Notes under the pieces: model-generated
Seen by the model: only the letters and a program-made list of their open reading frames with translations
What the model was told of the DNA's origin: nothing
The model's database searches: none
Translations under genes and position numbers: made by a program
Assembly: GCF_025979705.1 (NCBI RefSeq)
Contig: NZ_CP110136.1
Location: 496,001-560,000 of the forward strand
DNA length: 64,000 bases
From: Hymenobacter sp. YIM 151858-1
Lineage (GTDB): Bacteria > Bacteroidota > Bacteroidia > Cytophagales > Hymenobacteraceae
Direction of reading: 5' to 3'
In this document: positions 17,385 through 27,300 of the stretch, piece by piece
How the letters are laid out: every line of letters begins with the position of its first letter
How positions within the stretch are numbered: the stretch's first letter is position 1

Positions 17385-18050
17385 ATGAAGAAAATCCAAC
17401 TTCTTGCCGCTGCTCTGTTGTTCTCGGGTGCTGCTTTCGCCCAGACTACTCCCAACGCTAAGCCCGCCGCTCAAGGCCGGACGGCTGGCATCCGCGCACT
17501 GCCAAGCAATGTGCAAATCAGTGCCACCAGCCGTAACAACGTACTGGTAGATAACGATTCGTATCTGCAGCAGGTTGGTAGCGGCAACTACGGCAGCGTA
17601 AGCCAGATCGGCTCGGACCACAGCGCCGATATGTATCAGAACGGCACGGGTAACGACGCTTACCAGACGCAGCGTGGCCTGTTCCCAGTTGGAGGCGGCA
17701 ACGTAGCTTATTCCTCGCAGTACGGCACCCGCAACTACGTTGACCAGGATCAGAATGGCTACCGCCAGGAGGCTATCGTAGAGCAGGGCGCTGCCGGTGC
17801 TAACGTGACCGAAAACTACGCAGTGCAAGATCAAGACGGTGATTTCAACTACGGCTTCATCGACCAGGACAGCGACCGTAACTTCGCGCACCAGAAGCAA
17901 ACCAACGCTGCTTTCTCGGGCGCTGGCAACTTTGCCGATACCCGCCAGGGCAACGGCCCTGCCGGCTCGGGCAACGCCGACCGTCAGTGGAGCCAAGTGG
18001 TGCAGAACGGCAACGGCAACGCTGCTATCGTTCGCCAAGACCACGACTAA
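17385..18050 (+). CDS. csgA: Curlin-repeat fibre subunit (CsgA-like)
   Basis: A 221-residue secreted amyloid subunit. The signal peptide is MKKIQLLAAALLFSGAAFAQ. From residue ~58 the chain is built of imperfect ~20-25 residue curlin units with the QxGxxN...Q rhythm: YLQQVGSGNYGSVSQIGSDH, QNGTGNDAYQTQRG, QYGTRNYVDQDQNG, QDSDRNFAHQKQ, VVQNGNGNAAIVRQ. It is rich in Gln, Asn, Gly and Asp and acidic. CsgA versus CsgB identity is uncertain from sequence; the stronger leader and following hairpin favour the major subunit. It should be exported through CsgG and polymerise outside the cell. Confidence 0.85.
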   Translation: MKKIQLLAAALLFSGAAFAQTTPNAKPAAQGRTAGIRALPSNVQISATSRNNVLVDNDSYLQQVGSGNYGSVSQIGSDHSADMYQNGTGNDAYQTQRGLFPVGGGNVAYSSQYGTRNYVDQDQNGYRQEAIVEQGAAGANVTENYAVQDQDGDFNYGFIDQDSDRNFAHQKQTNAAFSGAGNFADTRQGNGPAGSGNADRQWSQVVQNGNGNAAIVRQDHD

Positions 18051-18085
18051 TAGCTAAGCGCGGGTGCGCTATAAACACCCTTAGC

Positions 18086-18120
18086 ACCGGATCCGCTTGC
18101 TTGGCAAGCGGGTCCGGTTT
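18086..18120 (+). terminator. Intercistronic hairpin after the first curlin gene
   Basis: ACCGGATCCGCTTGC, 3-nt loop, near-complement GCAAGCGGGTCCGGT, then TT. It could partially terminate or stabilise the upstream mRNA, giving more first-subunit than second-subunit product. Confidence 0.65.
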
Positions 18121-18153
18121 GCTGGGTTACGGCGTGCCCAATTAGCCAGAGCC

Positions 18154-18735
18154 ATGAGCAAATTATTGGCACTTTTGACCGGGGGGCTCCTGCTAGTGGG
18201 TGCGGCCCCGGCCTGGGCTCAGCAACGGGAAAGCGAAACGGGCAGGGCCGAGCAGCGGCTGGCCGAGGAAATCGGATTGGACCGGCTGCCCGCATCGGCA
18301 CCGAGCCCCCTGAACGCGAACAACGTGGCTACGCTGCACCAGCAGGGGGTAGGCAACCACGCCCAATCGGTTCAGAACAACCCGGGGCTGCTCTCCAATC
18401 TGGCTTACATCCGGCAAGTAGGCGCCGGCAACGAGGCCCAGCTAAGCCAAACCGGCAGCGGCAACCGCTCCTCGGTGCATCAGCGGGGCAGTCGCAACCG
18501 CGTAGCCAGTTCGGTAGTCGGCAACGACAACGAAATTGAAGTGGTGCAACGCGGCAGCCAGAACGTTGTGAGCAGCGAAGTGGTGAACGACGGGCGGCAG
18601 TACACCATACTGCAGCAAGGCAGCAACAACCGGCTGAATCAGGTGGAAACCTCGCCTGCCTCGCCCAAAGGCTACACCGTGGAGATGCGCGGCAACGGCA
18701 TCAACATCACGATTGAGCAGGGCAAGGCCTGGTAG
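18154..18735 (+). CDS. csgB: Second curlin-repeat protein (CsgB-like nucleator candidate)
   Basis: A 193-residue secreted protein with signal MSKLLALLTGGLLLVGAAPA, a charged linker, and four to five curlin-like units from residue ~65: VATLHQQGVGNHAQSVQNN, YIRQVGAGNEAQLSQTGSGN, VHQRGSRNRVAS, VVQRGSQNVVS, ILQQGSNNRLNQ. It is more basic (several Arg in the loops) than the acidic first curlin, a difference that would suit a nucleator or cross-linking partner; assignment as CsgB is by position and charge only. ATG 18154 starts the signal peptide. 103 bp after the first curlin gene, behind a hairpin. Confidence 0.78.
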   Translation: MSKLLALLTGGLLLVGAAPAWAQQRESETGRAEQRLAEEIGLDRLPASAPSPLNANNVATLHQQGVGNHAQSVQNNPGLLSNLAYIRQVGAGNEAQLSQTGSGNRSSVHQRGSRNRVASSVVGNDNEIEVVQRGSQNVVSSEVVNDGRQYTILQQGSNNRLNQVETSPASPKGYTVEMRGNGINITIEQGKAW

Positions 18736-18745
18736 CTACCGGCCG

Positions 18746-18783
18746 CCCGGGCCAGCGCACCGCCTAGGTGGCGCTGGCCCGGG
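18746..18783 (+). terminator. Terminator-like hairpin with CCTAGG in the loop
   Basis: CCCGGGCCAGCGC pairs with GCGCTGGCCCGGG. The loop contains CCTAGG. It lies 10 bp after the second curlin stop. Confidence 0.7.
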
Positions 18784-19074
18784 TTAGGCCCGGTGGCCGC
18801 TAAAAGCAAATACATATGAATAATTGAATTTATATTTTACCTTACCTCATCCGTACCGCCCAGTCAATTGTAGTGCGCGCGCTTCGGTATTTGCTTTCGC
18901 TGCACTACCCGACGCACGCAGAACTCCACAAGGTGGTGCGCTTAGCCGGCCCAGCGCTGGCCGCTCAGGCTGCCACGCCCTAGGTGCCCGGACAACCGGC
19001 CCGTGCGGGCAGCGGCTTACCCCATGCATGCTTACCCCGCTGTATTGCTACCTCTACCACTTACTCCCTCCACC
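18784..19074 (+). other. Intergenic region upstream of the curli-linked lipoprotein
   Basis: A short AT-rich patch at 18800-18845 (AATACATATGAATAATTGAA) is the likely promoter. The remainder is GC-rich, with one CCTAGG at 18979. Frames crossing it lack coding character. Confidence 0.35.
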
Positions 19075-20592
19075 ATGCTTGTTTCTTTTACTCGCTATGC
19101 TTTGGCCTGGCGCCCGCTCCGCATGTGGGCATGGCTGTTTGCCTTGCTGCTGACAGCCTGCACCGAAGACCCCGTGGAGCCTCTGCTGGTTGGGCACGTC
19201 GAAGGCGTGGTGCGCGACAGCCGCACCAACGCGCCCATTCCCAACGTGGCCATCAGCACCAACCCGGCCTCCACGTCGCTCACCACCGATGCCGCCGGTC
19301 AATTCAGCTTCCGCGACCTAGAGATTGGTAAGTATGCCCTGAACGTGCGCCGCGCCGGCTACCGTACCGAAACCGTAAACGTGACCGTGAGCGAGGGCAA
19401 AGCCACCGCTGTAACGGTAGTGCTCGAGCAATCGACGAACAACCAGCGCCCCAACGCCCCCACCAAACCCTTCCCCGGCAATACCGCCACCAACCAGGAC
19501 GTAAACCTGAAGCTGAAGTGGAAAGCCACCGACCCCGACGCGGGCGACTCCTTGCGCTACGATGTGGTGCTGTACCAGAGCAACTCCAGCCAGCAGCAGG
19601 CACTGCTCACCAACAGCCGCGACACCACCGTGCAAGTAACCGGCCTGAAGTTTAGTACCACGTATTTCTGGCAGGTAACCGTGCGCGATAAGGCCGGCGA
19701 AACCGTGCGCGGCGACGTCTGGACGTTCACGACCAAGCCCATGCCCGAGCTGCGCTATTTGTTTGCCCGCGAAGCCAACGGTAACACCGATGTGTACGCC
19801 TCCGATGGGGCAGCCGATGGCGTAACGATTCGGCTTACCAGCGCGGCCAGCATCGAAACGGCCCCGCAACTCAGCCCCACCCGCGACCGGATTGCCTACG
19901 TTAGCAACGTTACCGGGCAGTTTCAGCTCTATACCATGAACCGCGACGGCTCCGATGGCCGGCGTATCACCTCCATTCCGCTCGACGGCTACCACAACAC
20001 CGGCAACGCCTACCGCTGGTCGCCCGATGGGGCCCATTTGATCTACGCCCACTACGACCGGCTGTACCGCATCAACCGCGACGGCACCGGTCTTACGCTT
20101 CTGGCCACGGCGCCCGTGGGGCGCCACTTCCGGGAGATGGATTGGTCGGAGCTGCAAAACGAAATTATGGTGCAAACCATCGGATCGAACGTGTTCGATG
20201 CCGAGGTGTATGCCTACCGCGCCAACGGCACCCTGCTGGGCATGGCCTTAGGTAATTTGCCCGGCCGCACCGACTCGCCCTGCTACAGCATCGATGGCAA
20301 AAACTGGCTGTACACCCGGGATGTATCGGGGGTGAATAACGTTACCGGCCGCCAGCTTGACGCCCACGTTTTCGCTGCCCGCACCGACGGCTCGGCGGTA
20401 GTTGACTTATCGGCTAAGAAAGCCGCGGGCACCAACGACTTGTACCCGCGCTACTCGCCCGACGGCTCGAAGATTATTTTCGTGAATGTTGCCAATGATA
20501 ACATCACGCCGCCTGACGTCTGGATTATGGACGCTGATGGGGGCAACCGTAAACTATTGTTCCAAAACGCTACGCTGCCGGATTGGAAGTAA
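19075..20592 (+). CDS. Lipoprotein with regulatory-like, FN3 and TolB-type beta-propeller domains
   Basis: A 505-residue envelope lipoprotein: hydrophobic MWAWLFALLLTAC with lipobox Cys ~29. Residues ~35-120 are a carboxypeptidase-regulatory-like (CarboxypepD_reg) fold (GVVRDSRTNAPIPNVAIS, DAAGQFSFRDLEIGKYAL). Residues ~130-220 are a fibronectin-III-like module (PTKPFPGNTATN, YFWQVTVRDKAGE). Residues ~225-505 carry TolB/PD40 propeller blades (QLSPTRDRIAYVS, LYTMNRDGSDGRRIT, RWSPDGAHLIYAH, RYSPDGSKIIFVN, VWIMDADGGNRKLL). Placed directly after the curlins, it may assist fibre anchoring or assembly; that is inference from position. ATG 19075 chosen; ATG 19123 is a shorter alternative. Confidence 0.85.
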   Translation: MLVSFTRYALAWRPLRMWAWLFALLLTACTEDPVEPLLVGHVEGVVRDSRTNAPIPNVAISTNPASTSLTTDAAGQFSFRDLEIGKYALNVRRAGYRTETVNVTVSEGKATAVTVVLEQSTNNQRPNAPTKPFPGNTATNQDVNLKLKWKATDPDAGDSLRYDVVLYQSNSSQQQALLTNSRDTTVQVTGLKFSTTYFWQVTVRDKAGETVRGDVWTFTTKPMPELRYLFAREANGNTDVYASDGAADGVTIRLTSAASIETAPQLSPTRDRIAYVSNVTGQFQLYTMNRDGSDGRRITSIPLDGYHNTGNAYRWSPDGAHLIYAHYDRLYRINRDGTGLTLLATAPVGRHFREMDWSELQNEIMVQTIGSNVFDAEVYAYRANGTLLGMALGNLPGRTDSPCYSIDGKNWLYTRDVSGVNNVTGRQLDAHVFAARTDGSAVVDLSAKKAAGTNDLYPRYSPDGSKIIFVNVANDNITPPDVWIMDADGGNRKLLFQNATLPDWK

Positions 20593-20610
20593 TACTAGCC
20601 ATGTCGGCAA

Positions 20611-20664
20611 TGAACTCCGCCGCGCGGGACCTAGGCATAGGGCCCGCGCGGCGGAGTTCATTTT
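20611..20664 (+). terminator. Strong terminator with CCTAGG in the loop
   Basis: An 18-19 bp stem (TGAACTCCGCCGCGCGGG with its complement) has a loop holding CCTAGG and is followed by TTTT. It ends the curli island. Confidence 0.9.
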
Positions 20665-21008
20665 GTGGGCGTGTTTATCCGAGCTATGCAAGGAGTAAAG
20701 TAGGTTTAGGTACTTAGCGTTACGTTCCCCAACTTTGCAAGTGAAAGGAATGAATAACTAGCTGAACGGTAAGAAATTCAATCCGTACATAAAATTTGGG
20801 ACAAAGGAATTTAATTTTACACTTAAAGCCTTTGCTCAGCATTGTGGCACAAGATATGAGGGGCGAGGTACTGCTTTGAACAGAATAGTTTTCTTAAAAC
20901 AGAAAAAGTAAAACTAATTATTGGAAAAGTAAATACCCTTTTTCAATGTCAAGCGTAATCACGCTCAAACCAAAAACGAAACATTTGTAACCAATTCCTT
21001 CCCTATAT
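20665..21008 (+). promoter_or_regulatory. AT-rich upstream region of the first large surface protein
   Basis: 344 bp with markedly low GC and several A/T runs (TTAAAACAGAAAAAGTAAAA). No ORF of note. A possible -7-like CAACTTTG lies near 20730. It probably contains the promoter and long leader of the gene at 21009. Confidence 0.4.
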
Positions 21009-24000
21009 ATGAAAAACGCTTACTTAAGCGCAATCAGGCGAGCTAGCAGCTGGCAGTTTTGCGCGCTTTTGTTCACGTTGCTAAGCGTGTCGTTTGCGAG
21101 CTTTGCGCAGACGATTACGCTAACGCCAACGCAGGCTGGCGACCCGCAAGACTTTGGCAGTGTGGCCGTTGGCCAAGTGTCGGGCAACAGAACTTTCACT
21201 TTATCGGCATCGGGCCTACGTAACCCCCTGCAACTGATCGCACCCGACCAGTTCGAGGTAAGCTTGAGCCCGAGTTCCGGTTTCGCAAGCACAATTTCGC
21301 TTACTCCCACTGCCGGCAGCGTGAGCAACACCACTGTGTACGCTCGTTTCCGCCCGACGCAGGTAGGTACGATTGATCCGGATCTGAATTTCCTGTACGC
21401 GCAATCGAATACGCGTCCCTCGCCGCCGCCCGCATTCGCCTATTCGGATTTTATCCGCTTAACTGGCGTGGGTACTGCAGCTCAGCCCGAAATTCAGGTA
21501 AGCCCCACGGCACTGGGTTTTGGCTCCCAAACCATCAACACTACCTCCACACCGCAGGCCATCACGGTAACGGGCTTGTCGCTGACCAATCCGATTACGG
21601 TGACGGCTCCGGCTGGCTTCCAGGTTAGCAACGGCGGTGCGTACGGTACCACCACTACGCTGCCAGCAAGCGGTGGCACCGTAAATGTAGTGTTCGCGCC
21701 CACCGTGGTGCAGAACTACGTTGACGAGGTAACTTTCAGCAGCGCGGGAGCTCCCAGCAAAACCGTTTCGGTATCCGGTGCGGGCGAAGCTCCGGCAGCT
21801 GTGCTTAACGTGTCGCCTACCAGCCTGAACTTCGGCACCATTGATCAGGGTTCGAGCAGCCCGGTACAGAGCATTCAGGTTAGCGGCAGCTTCCTTTCGA
21901 ACGACGGCACTGGTACCCTTTCGGTAGGAGCTCCGAACGGCTTCCTGATTCGTACGGGCACCAACAACTTCGGTCCCGGTCCTATTGCCTTGCCGATCGT
22001 AAACGGCAGCGTGGCGCAAACTACTATTGACGTAATTTTTGCGCCTAATACGGCTGGGTCGTTTAGCGGAAATATCTCGTTTGTAGCGCCTCGCATCACC
22101 CGCAATGTGTCGGTGCAAGGTCAGGCAAACGCCGTTACTACGCCCACCATTACGGTAAACCCCGACAACCTAAACTTCCAGACGGTTTCGAATTCGGGCT
22201 CGGGGCAAACGCTCAGCTTTACTGTTCGCGCCATCAACCTGACCGAACCGCTGGTGCTCACGGGCTCGTCGAGCAACATCGTATTCCGCGATGCTACGGC
22301 TAGCGGCGGTTTCGTGAACGGTACTTTGAGCATCAACCCCGAAGCTGATGGATCGTTGGTACGCGTGATTGAAGTTCGGTTGGCTGGTCCGTTCGCTACT
22401 GGCACTACCAGCTTCAGCGGCAACATCACGGCCAGCAGCGCCGGCGCTATCAACCGCGTTGTAACGGTTACGGCCTCGCCTGTTTTGGCCGGCAACTCGG
22501 TGATCAACGTATCTGGCGACCTTGTTCAGTTCTCAACGGTACCCGGCGAACCTTCTGCTGTGCAGACCTATACGGTTGAGGGTTCGAACCTGCTCCAGCC
22601 TCTGACGGTGCAGGCGCCGCCTTTCTTCCAGATCAGCAAATCATCTGATTTTGATTTCCTGAATGGCGCTACCGGTAACTCGCTGCAGTTTGTGGCAGAC
22701 CGTGGCAATGACCTGATTGCGAAAACAATCTATATCCGCTACCTGCCGCCGAACGCCCGCGACGATGCCGAAAGCATTTTGCACTCGAGCGACCCTGCGC
22801 AGGGTGTGGCCAAACCCGTAACGGGCACCAGCCAGCCGACGATTTTCCTGGCTAATGCCTTCAACGAAGTTCGTCAGGTAGTTATCAACACTACCTCGGC
22901 TGCGCAACAACTGAACCTGCGTGCCGAGCGCGTGCGTCGTCCGATTACCATTTCGACTACGGTTGAGCCTAACACGTTCAACCCGAGCAACACGCAGCAA
23001 TTCGAGTTTTCGCTCACCGGCGTCGAAGGGTCTTACCAGAGCTCGGTAACGATCAACCCGAACGCTACCACGTTCAGCGTGAATCAGCAGATTTATGTGC
23101 GCTACAAGCCCACTTACCTGGGCAGCGCCCTAGGTCAGCTGCGCTACCAGAGCAGCGACTTCGCGATTTCCGGTCTGCAGTTCTTCCAGAACAACGGCTT
23201 GCTTACGGGTCGCTCGATTGACACGCAGCCCACGAAAGAGGCTACCGTACAAGATGGCACCCTGCGCGTAACCCGCTCGGGCAGCACCGCTACGGTTGAG
23301 TTCCTGTTGCCGCCTAACTACGTGGCCGAGGGCTACGGCGAGGGTCGCCTGATTGTGGCCAGCGAAAGCGCAGCTCTGCCGCCTGCCAACCAACCCGTTG
23401 ACGGCACCTCGTACCAGACCGGCAACCAGCGCTACGGCGAAGGTCCGCAACTGGCTCCTGGCTACTTCTCGGTATACGCTGGCTCCAACCTGCAAGCTGT
23501 TATCGAGAACCTCGATCCGACGAAGGACTACTACTTCTACATCTTCGAGTTCAACAACGTATTCCGCCTGGGCAACACCGACTTTGCGGTGCAGACGGCT
23601 GAGAACTACAAGACCCCGACGGTACCCGACCCCATCATTGGTATCCGCGTGCCTGGCACTCCGCAGCCTCCGCTGCCGGTTGAGCTGGTGTCGTTCGATG
23701 CTAAGCTGCGCAACGGCAAGGTGTACCTGAACTGGGCTACTGCGCAGGAGAAGAACAACCGTGGCTTCGAGGTAGAGCGTAGCCAGAACGGCAGCGAATT
23801 CGCCAGCATCGGCTTCAGAGCAGGTCATGGTACTTCGGCCCAGCGCCACGAGTACAGCCTTGTTGATGAGCAGCCCCTAGGTGGCGTTTCGTACTACCGC
23901 CTGAAGCAGCTCGACAACGATGGCAAGGTGAACTACTCGCCGGTGCTCACCGTGAAGAACGGCCGCGTGGCTGACGTAGCAGTGTATCCGAACCCCGTGG

Positions 24001-24200
24001 ATGACGTGCTGAACGTGCGCCTGAGCCAGGGTGGTGCCGATGCCGACGTGGTAGTATCCGATCTGTTGGGCCGCATTGTACTGCGTGGCAAGCTGTCGGC
24101 TAACGGCACCTTCAACACCAGCAGCCTGCAACCCGGCAACTACGTGGTAACCATCACGAGCGGTGCCGAGAAAGTAACCCGCAAGGTGACGAAGCGCTAA
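21009..24200 (+). CDS. Large surface protein with repeated Ig-like modules and T9SS tail
   Basis: A 1063-residue exported protein. Signal peptide 1-34 (ends ASFAQ). At least five beta-sandwich modules follow with the recurring signature (I)xVSPTxLxFGxxxxGS...V..NL..PL.V.AP..F.IS, for example at VSPTALGFGSQTINTTST, VSPTSLNFGTIDQGSSSP and VNPDNLNFQTVSNSGS. This is the ASPM-SPD-2-Hydin/choice-of-anchor type of architecture. Then come LPVELVSFDAKLRNGKVYLN (pre-tail module) and a type-A T9SS domain (VYPNPVDDVLNV, DLLGRIVLRG, PGNYVVTI, final RKVTKR). Probably a surface adhesin or matrix protein. Lower GC and fewer rare codons than neighbours hint at high expression. Confidence 0.88.
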   Translation: MKNAYLSAIRRASSWQFCALLFTLLSVSFASFAQTITLTPTQAGDPQDFGSVAVGQVSGNRTFTLSASGLRNPLQLIAPDQFEVSLSPSSGFASTISLTPTAGSVSNTTVYARFRPTQVGTIDPDLNFLYAQSNTRPSPPPAFAYSDFIRLTGVGTAAQPEIQVSPTALGFGSQTINTTSTPQAITVTGLSLTNPITVTAPAGFQVSNGGAYGTTTTLPASGGTVNVVFAPTVVQNYVDEVTFSSAGAPSKTVSVSGAGEAPAAVLNVSPTSLNFGTIDQGSSSPVQSIQVSGSFLSNDGTGTLSVGAPNGFLIRTGTNNFGPGPIALPIVNGSVAQTTIDVIFAPNTAGSFSGNISFVAPRITRNVSVQGQANAVTTPTITVNPDNLNFQTVSNSGSGQTLSFTVRAINLTEPLVLTGSSSNIVFRDATASGGFVNGTLSINPEADGSLVRVIEVRLAGPFATGTTSFSGNITASSAGAINRVVTVTASPVLAGNSVINVSGDLVQFSTVPGEPSAVQTYTVEGSNLLQPLTVQAPPFFQISKSSDFDFLNGATGNSLQFVADRGNDLIAKTIYIRYLPPNARDDAESILHSSDPAQGVAKPVTGTSQPTIFLANAFNEVRQVVINTTSAAQQLNLRAERVRRPITISTTVEPNTFNPSNTQQFEFSLTGVEGSYQSSVTINPNATTFSVNQQIYVRYKPTYLGSALGQLRYQSSDFAISGLQFFQNNGLLTGRSIDTQPTKEATVQDGTLRVTRSGSTATVEFLLPPNYVAEGYGEGRLIVASESAALPPANQPVDGTSYQTGNQRYGEGPQLAPGYFSVYAGSNLQAVIENLDPTKDYYFYIFEFNNVFRLGNTDFAVQTAENYKTPTVPDPIIGIRVPGTPQPPLPVELVSFDAKLRNGKVYLNWATAQEKNNRGFEVERSQNGSEFASIGFRAGHGTSAQRHEYSLVDEQPLGGVSYYRLKQLDNDGKVNYSPVLTVKNGRVADVAVYPNPVDDVLNVRLSQGGADADVVVSDLLGRIVLRGKLSANGTFNTSSLQPGNYVVTITSGAEKVTRKVTKR

Positions 24201-24220
24201 CCGCTCATCACCCATACATA

Positions 24221-24252
24221 AAAAGCCCCTGCCTGCCGGCAGGGGCTTTTTG
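24221..24252 (+). terminator. Rho-independent terminator
   Basis: AAAAAGCCCCTGCC, 4-nt loop, exact complement with T tract. 20 bp after the stop of the first large surface protein. Confidence 0.9.
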
Positions 24253-24371
24253 TTTGTGTATCAATGTGAAACAGCTCGACAGTAAAAGAATAATGCAATT
24301 TGGTTGAACTCTGTAAATCAGGAAGTGTTAGGGCTGCTATCCAGAATTAGTTGTAACCAGATAGTCGTTCT

Positions 24372-27300
24372 ATGATTTCAACCTCTTCTACTTTTCGGGC
24401 GTTTGGGTTTGTGCTAAGGGTGTGCTGGCTGTTGCTCCTTATCGGAGGCAGCGGCCGGGCGTTTGGCCAGTCCGCAATTACGCCGGTACACACCGGGCGG
24501 CTTTCCGATTTCGGAGCCTGGAGCTACAGCGGCGACGTGACGACGCAAACCGTAAGTAGCAACGATTACCTGCGCCTGCAGAACAGTGCGGCTACGGTGA
24601 TTACCCCCACGCTCAACTTTGCTAACTATACTTCCAAGTCGCTCAACTTTAGGTTGCGCACTTTTAACGGGACGGACGCGACTAAGAATACCATTACCGT
24701 TACGGTTTCGGCCGACAACGGCGCTACCTGGACGGCTGGTACTTACACCCGCACGCCAAGCTCCAGCACGCTTACGGCCGTGAGTACCATCGATCTGTCG
24801 GGCATCAGCGCAACGCAGGTGAAAATCCGCTTTCAGAGCCTAGGTTCCGACGGGGTGGTGGGCCTTGGCATTGATGACATTGCCATTACCGGCAGTATCA
24901 ACACCGCCAATTTCAGCATTAGTGCTCCTACGCTTTCAGAGGCCACGGTATGTGCCGGCGCTAACCTGAGCGTGGCGTTTGCTGCCAGCGGCAACTTCGG
25001 AACCGGAAACGTATTTACGGCCCAGCTCTCCGATGCCAGCGGCAACTTTGCCAACCCAACCAGCATTGGCAGTGCTGGCGCTTCGCCTATTGCGGCTGTT
25101 GTGCCGGCAACCGTTGCGGCCGGTTCGGGCTACCTGGTGCGGGTAGTTGCCAGCAACCCTAGCATCAGCAGTGCCAGCTCGGCGGCGCTGCAAGTGGCAA
25201 AACCCAGTGTGAGCATATCACCTGTCGGCGCGCAGAGCGTGGCCCTAGGTAGCAGCGGTGCCCCCCTTACGGCCACCGAAGCGGCCGGGGTCATCAGGCG
25301 GCAATGGGCTGTGGGTACCAGCGCTGCGGGGCCGTTTACGGCTATTGCTGGCGAAGTTGGCCCTACTTACACGCCCAATATTTCGGCGGCAGGTTCGTAT
25401 TTCGTTGTAGTGCAATCGGAGTACGGAGCGCCCTGCAATACCACCGTACGAAGCAACGTGGTGCAGGTAAACGTAACCTTGCCCAAAACCTTGTTGCGTT
25501 GGGATGGCGGCGGCGACAAAATATCATTCGCCGATGCCAACAACTGGAGCCCCGACCTACAACCTGCCGACGGCTACGACCTGTTGCTGGATCATACGTT
25601 CGTGACATCGGCCTACCAAGTGGTGCTGCCAACCGGAGCGCCAGCACCGTTGAGCTTGTCGTCGATGGTGGTGAACCCCAACGGTGGCGCAGCCATCACG
25701 GTAACGCTGCCTAGCGGCAATACTACCGATGAGTACCTCCGCTTTACACGCAGCACCGATGCCTTGGTACTGCACAGCGGGGCCACGTTCGTGAACAACT
25801 CGGGCTCGGGCACAGGTACGCCCGTGGATGTGAGCACTGCCGGAAGCAATTTTGTGCTGTACAACGGTGGCGCGTACGTGCATCGGACCAACCGTTCGGT
25901 ATCCGCATTGCTTGATAATCTTTCGGCTATCGAGGGTACCGAAAATGGGTTATTTGCCTTCGAAACCGTTGGGACCAGCAGCTCCACCCTTTCGCTAAAC
26001 GGCCGTACGTTCGGGCGCTTAGCCTTTCGGGCTGTGGCGGGCAATATCATTTACTCGTCGTCGGGCACCAACGCGCTTACCATCCGGGGCAACCTGGAAA
26101 TCGACGCGGGTGCGACGTTGGTGGTCAACCTGAACGCCGATGTTACGCTGCGCGGAAACCTGATCAACAACGGCAACTTTCGTTTTTCGCCGAGCAGCGC
26201 CACCGCTCGTCCGCGCCTGATATTCGGCGGAAGTGCGCCGCAAACCATCAGCGGCACCGCCCTAGGTGCCACCACGGGGGCATCGTACCTGGGAACCAAC
26301 GTATTGTTGCAACTCAACAACAGCCATGGCCTGACCTTGGCCACGCCCGTTACGCTCAACGCAGGCGCTGCCACGGCCACTAATAATGGCGGCCTGGAGT
26401 TGCTTAGCGGCAAACTCACCACCAACGCAGGCGCTCCGCTAACGTTGGCTCCGAACGCGGTGGTCCTGAGCCCTGCTAGCGCAACCAGCAGTTACGTAAG
26501 CGGCCCCATGATCCGGGAGGTAGCCATGGTGGCATCCACGGGAACTGAGCAACCGGCCAGCAGCCCTACGTTGGATTTTCCGGTAGGCTCCGCCGACCGC
26601 CTGCGCACCGTTTCGCTTACCCTTTCTCCGGCTTCCACCGGTACCGCCACGTATCTGGTAGAGGCTTTAGAGCAGGGCGCGCCTGCCCTAGGCTTGCCGA
26701 CCACGCTCGAGCGCGTGTCGGCGGTGCGGCATTACCGGGTACAGCGCCTAGGTGGTACCGCGGCCATTGCCCAGGCCAGCATTGCGCTGCCCATCAGCAA
26801 CGACGATTTTGTGACCAACCCTGCAGGCTTGCGCGTAGCCGCTGCCAACAAAGAGCAAAGCACTTTCAGCGACCTGGAGGGCACGGTTAGCAACGGAGCT
26901 ATTTCGGCCGTTGCCCCGGCGGGGCTGAGCGCACAGCCTTACGTGTTTGCGTTGGCAAGTGCAGTGGGGGCAAACAACCCGTTGCCCGTGGAGCTTACTG
27001 CCTTTGCTGCTACCCGGCAAAAGCATCAAGTACAACTGCGCTGGCAAACTGCGCAAGAGCTAAACAGCAGCGGGTTTGAGGTGCAGCGCAGCACCGATGG
27101 CAAACGATTTGAGCTGGTTGGGCGGGTAGCCGCAGCAGGGCATAGTGCTACCCTGCGCGAGTATACTTGGCTGGATGCTTATGCGCCGGCCGGAACGCTG
27201 TATTACCGAATGCTGCAGGTTGATAAAGATGGTTCATCGAAGTTTTCGCCTGTGGTAACGGTAGCCGCGCTGCTGCCCGGAGTGGTAAGCATTTACCCCA

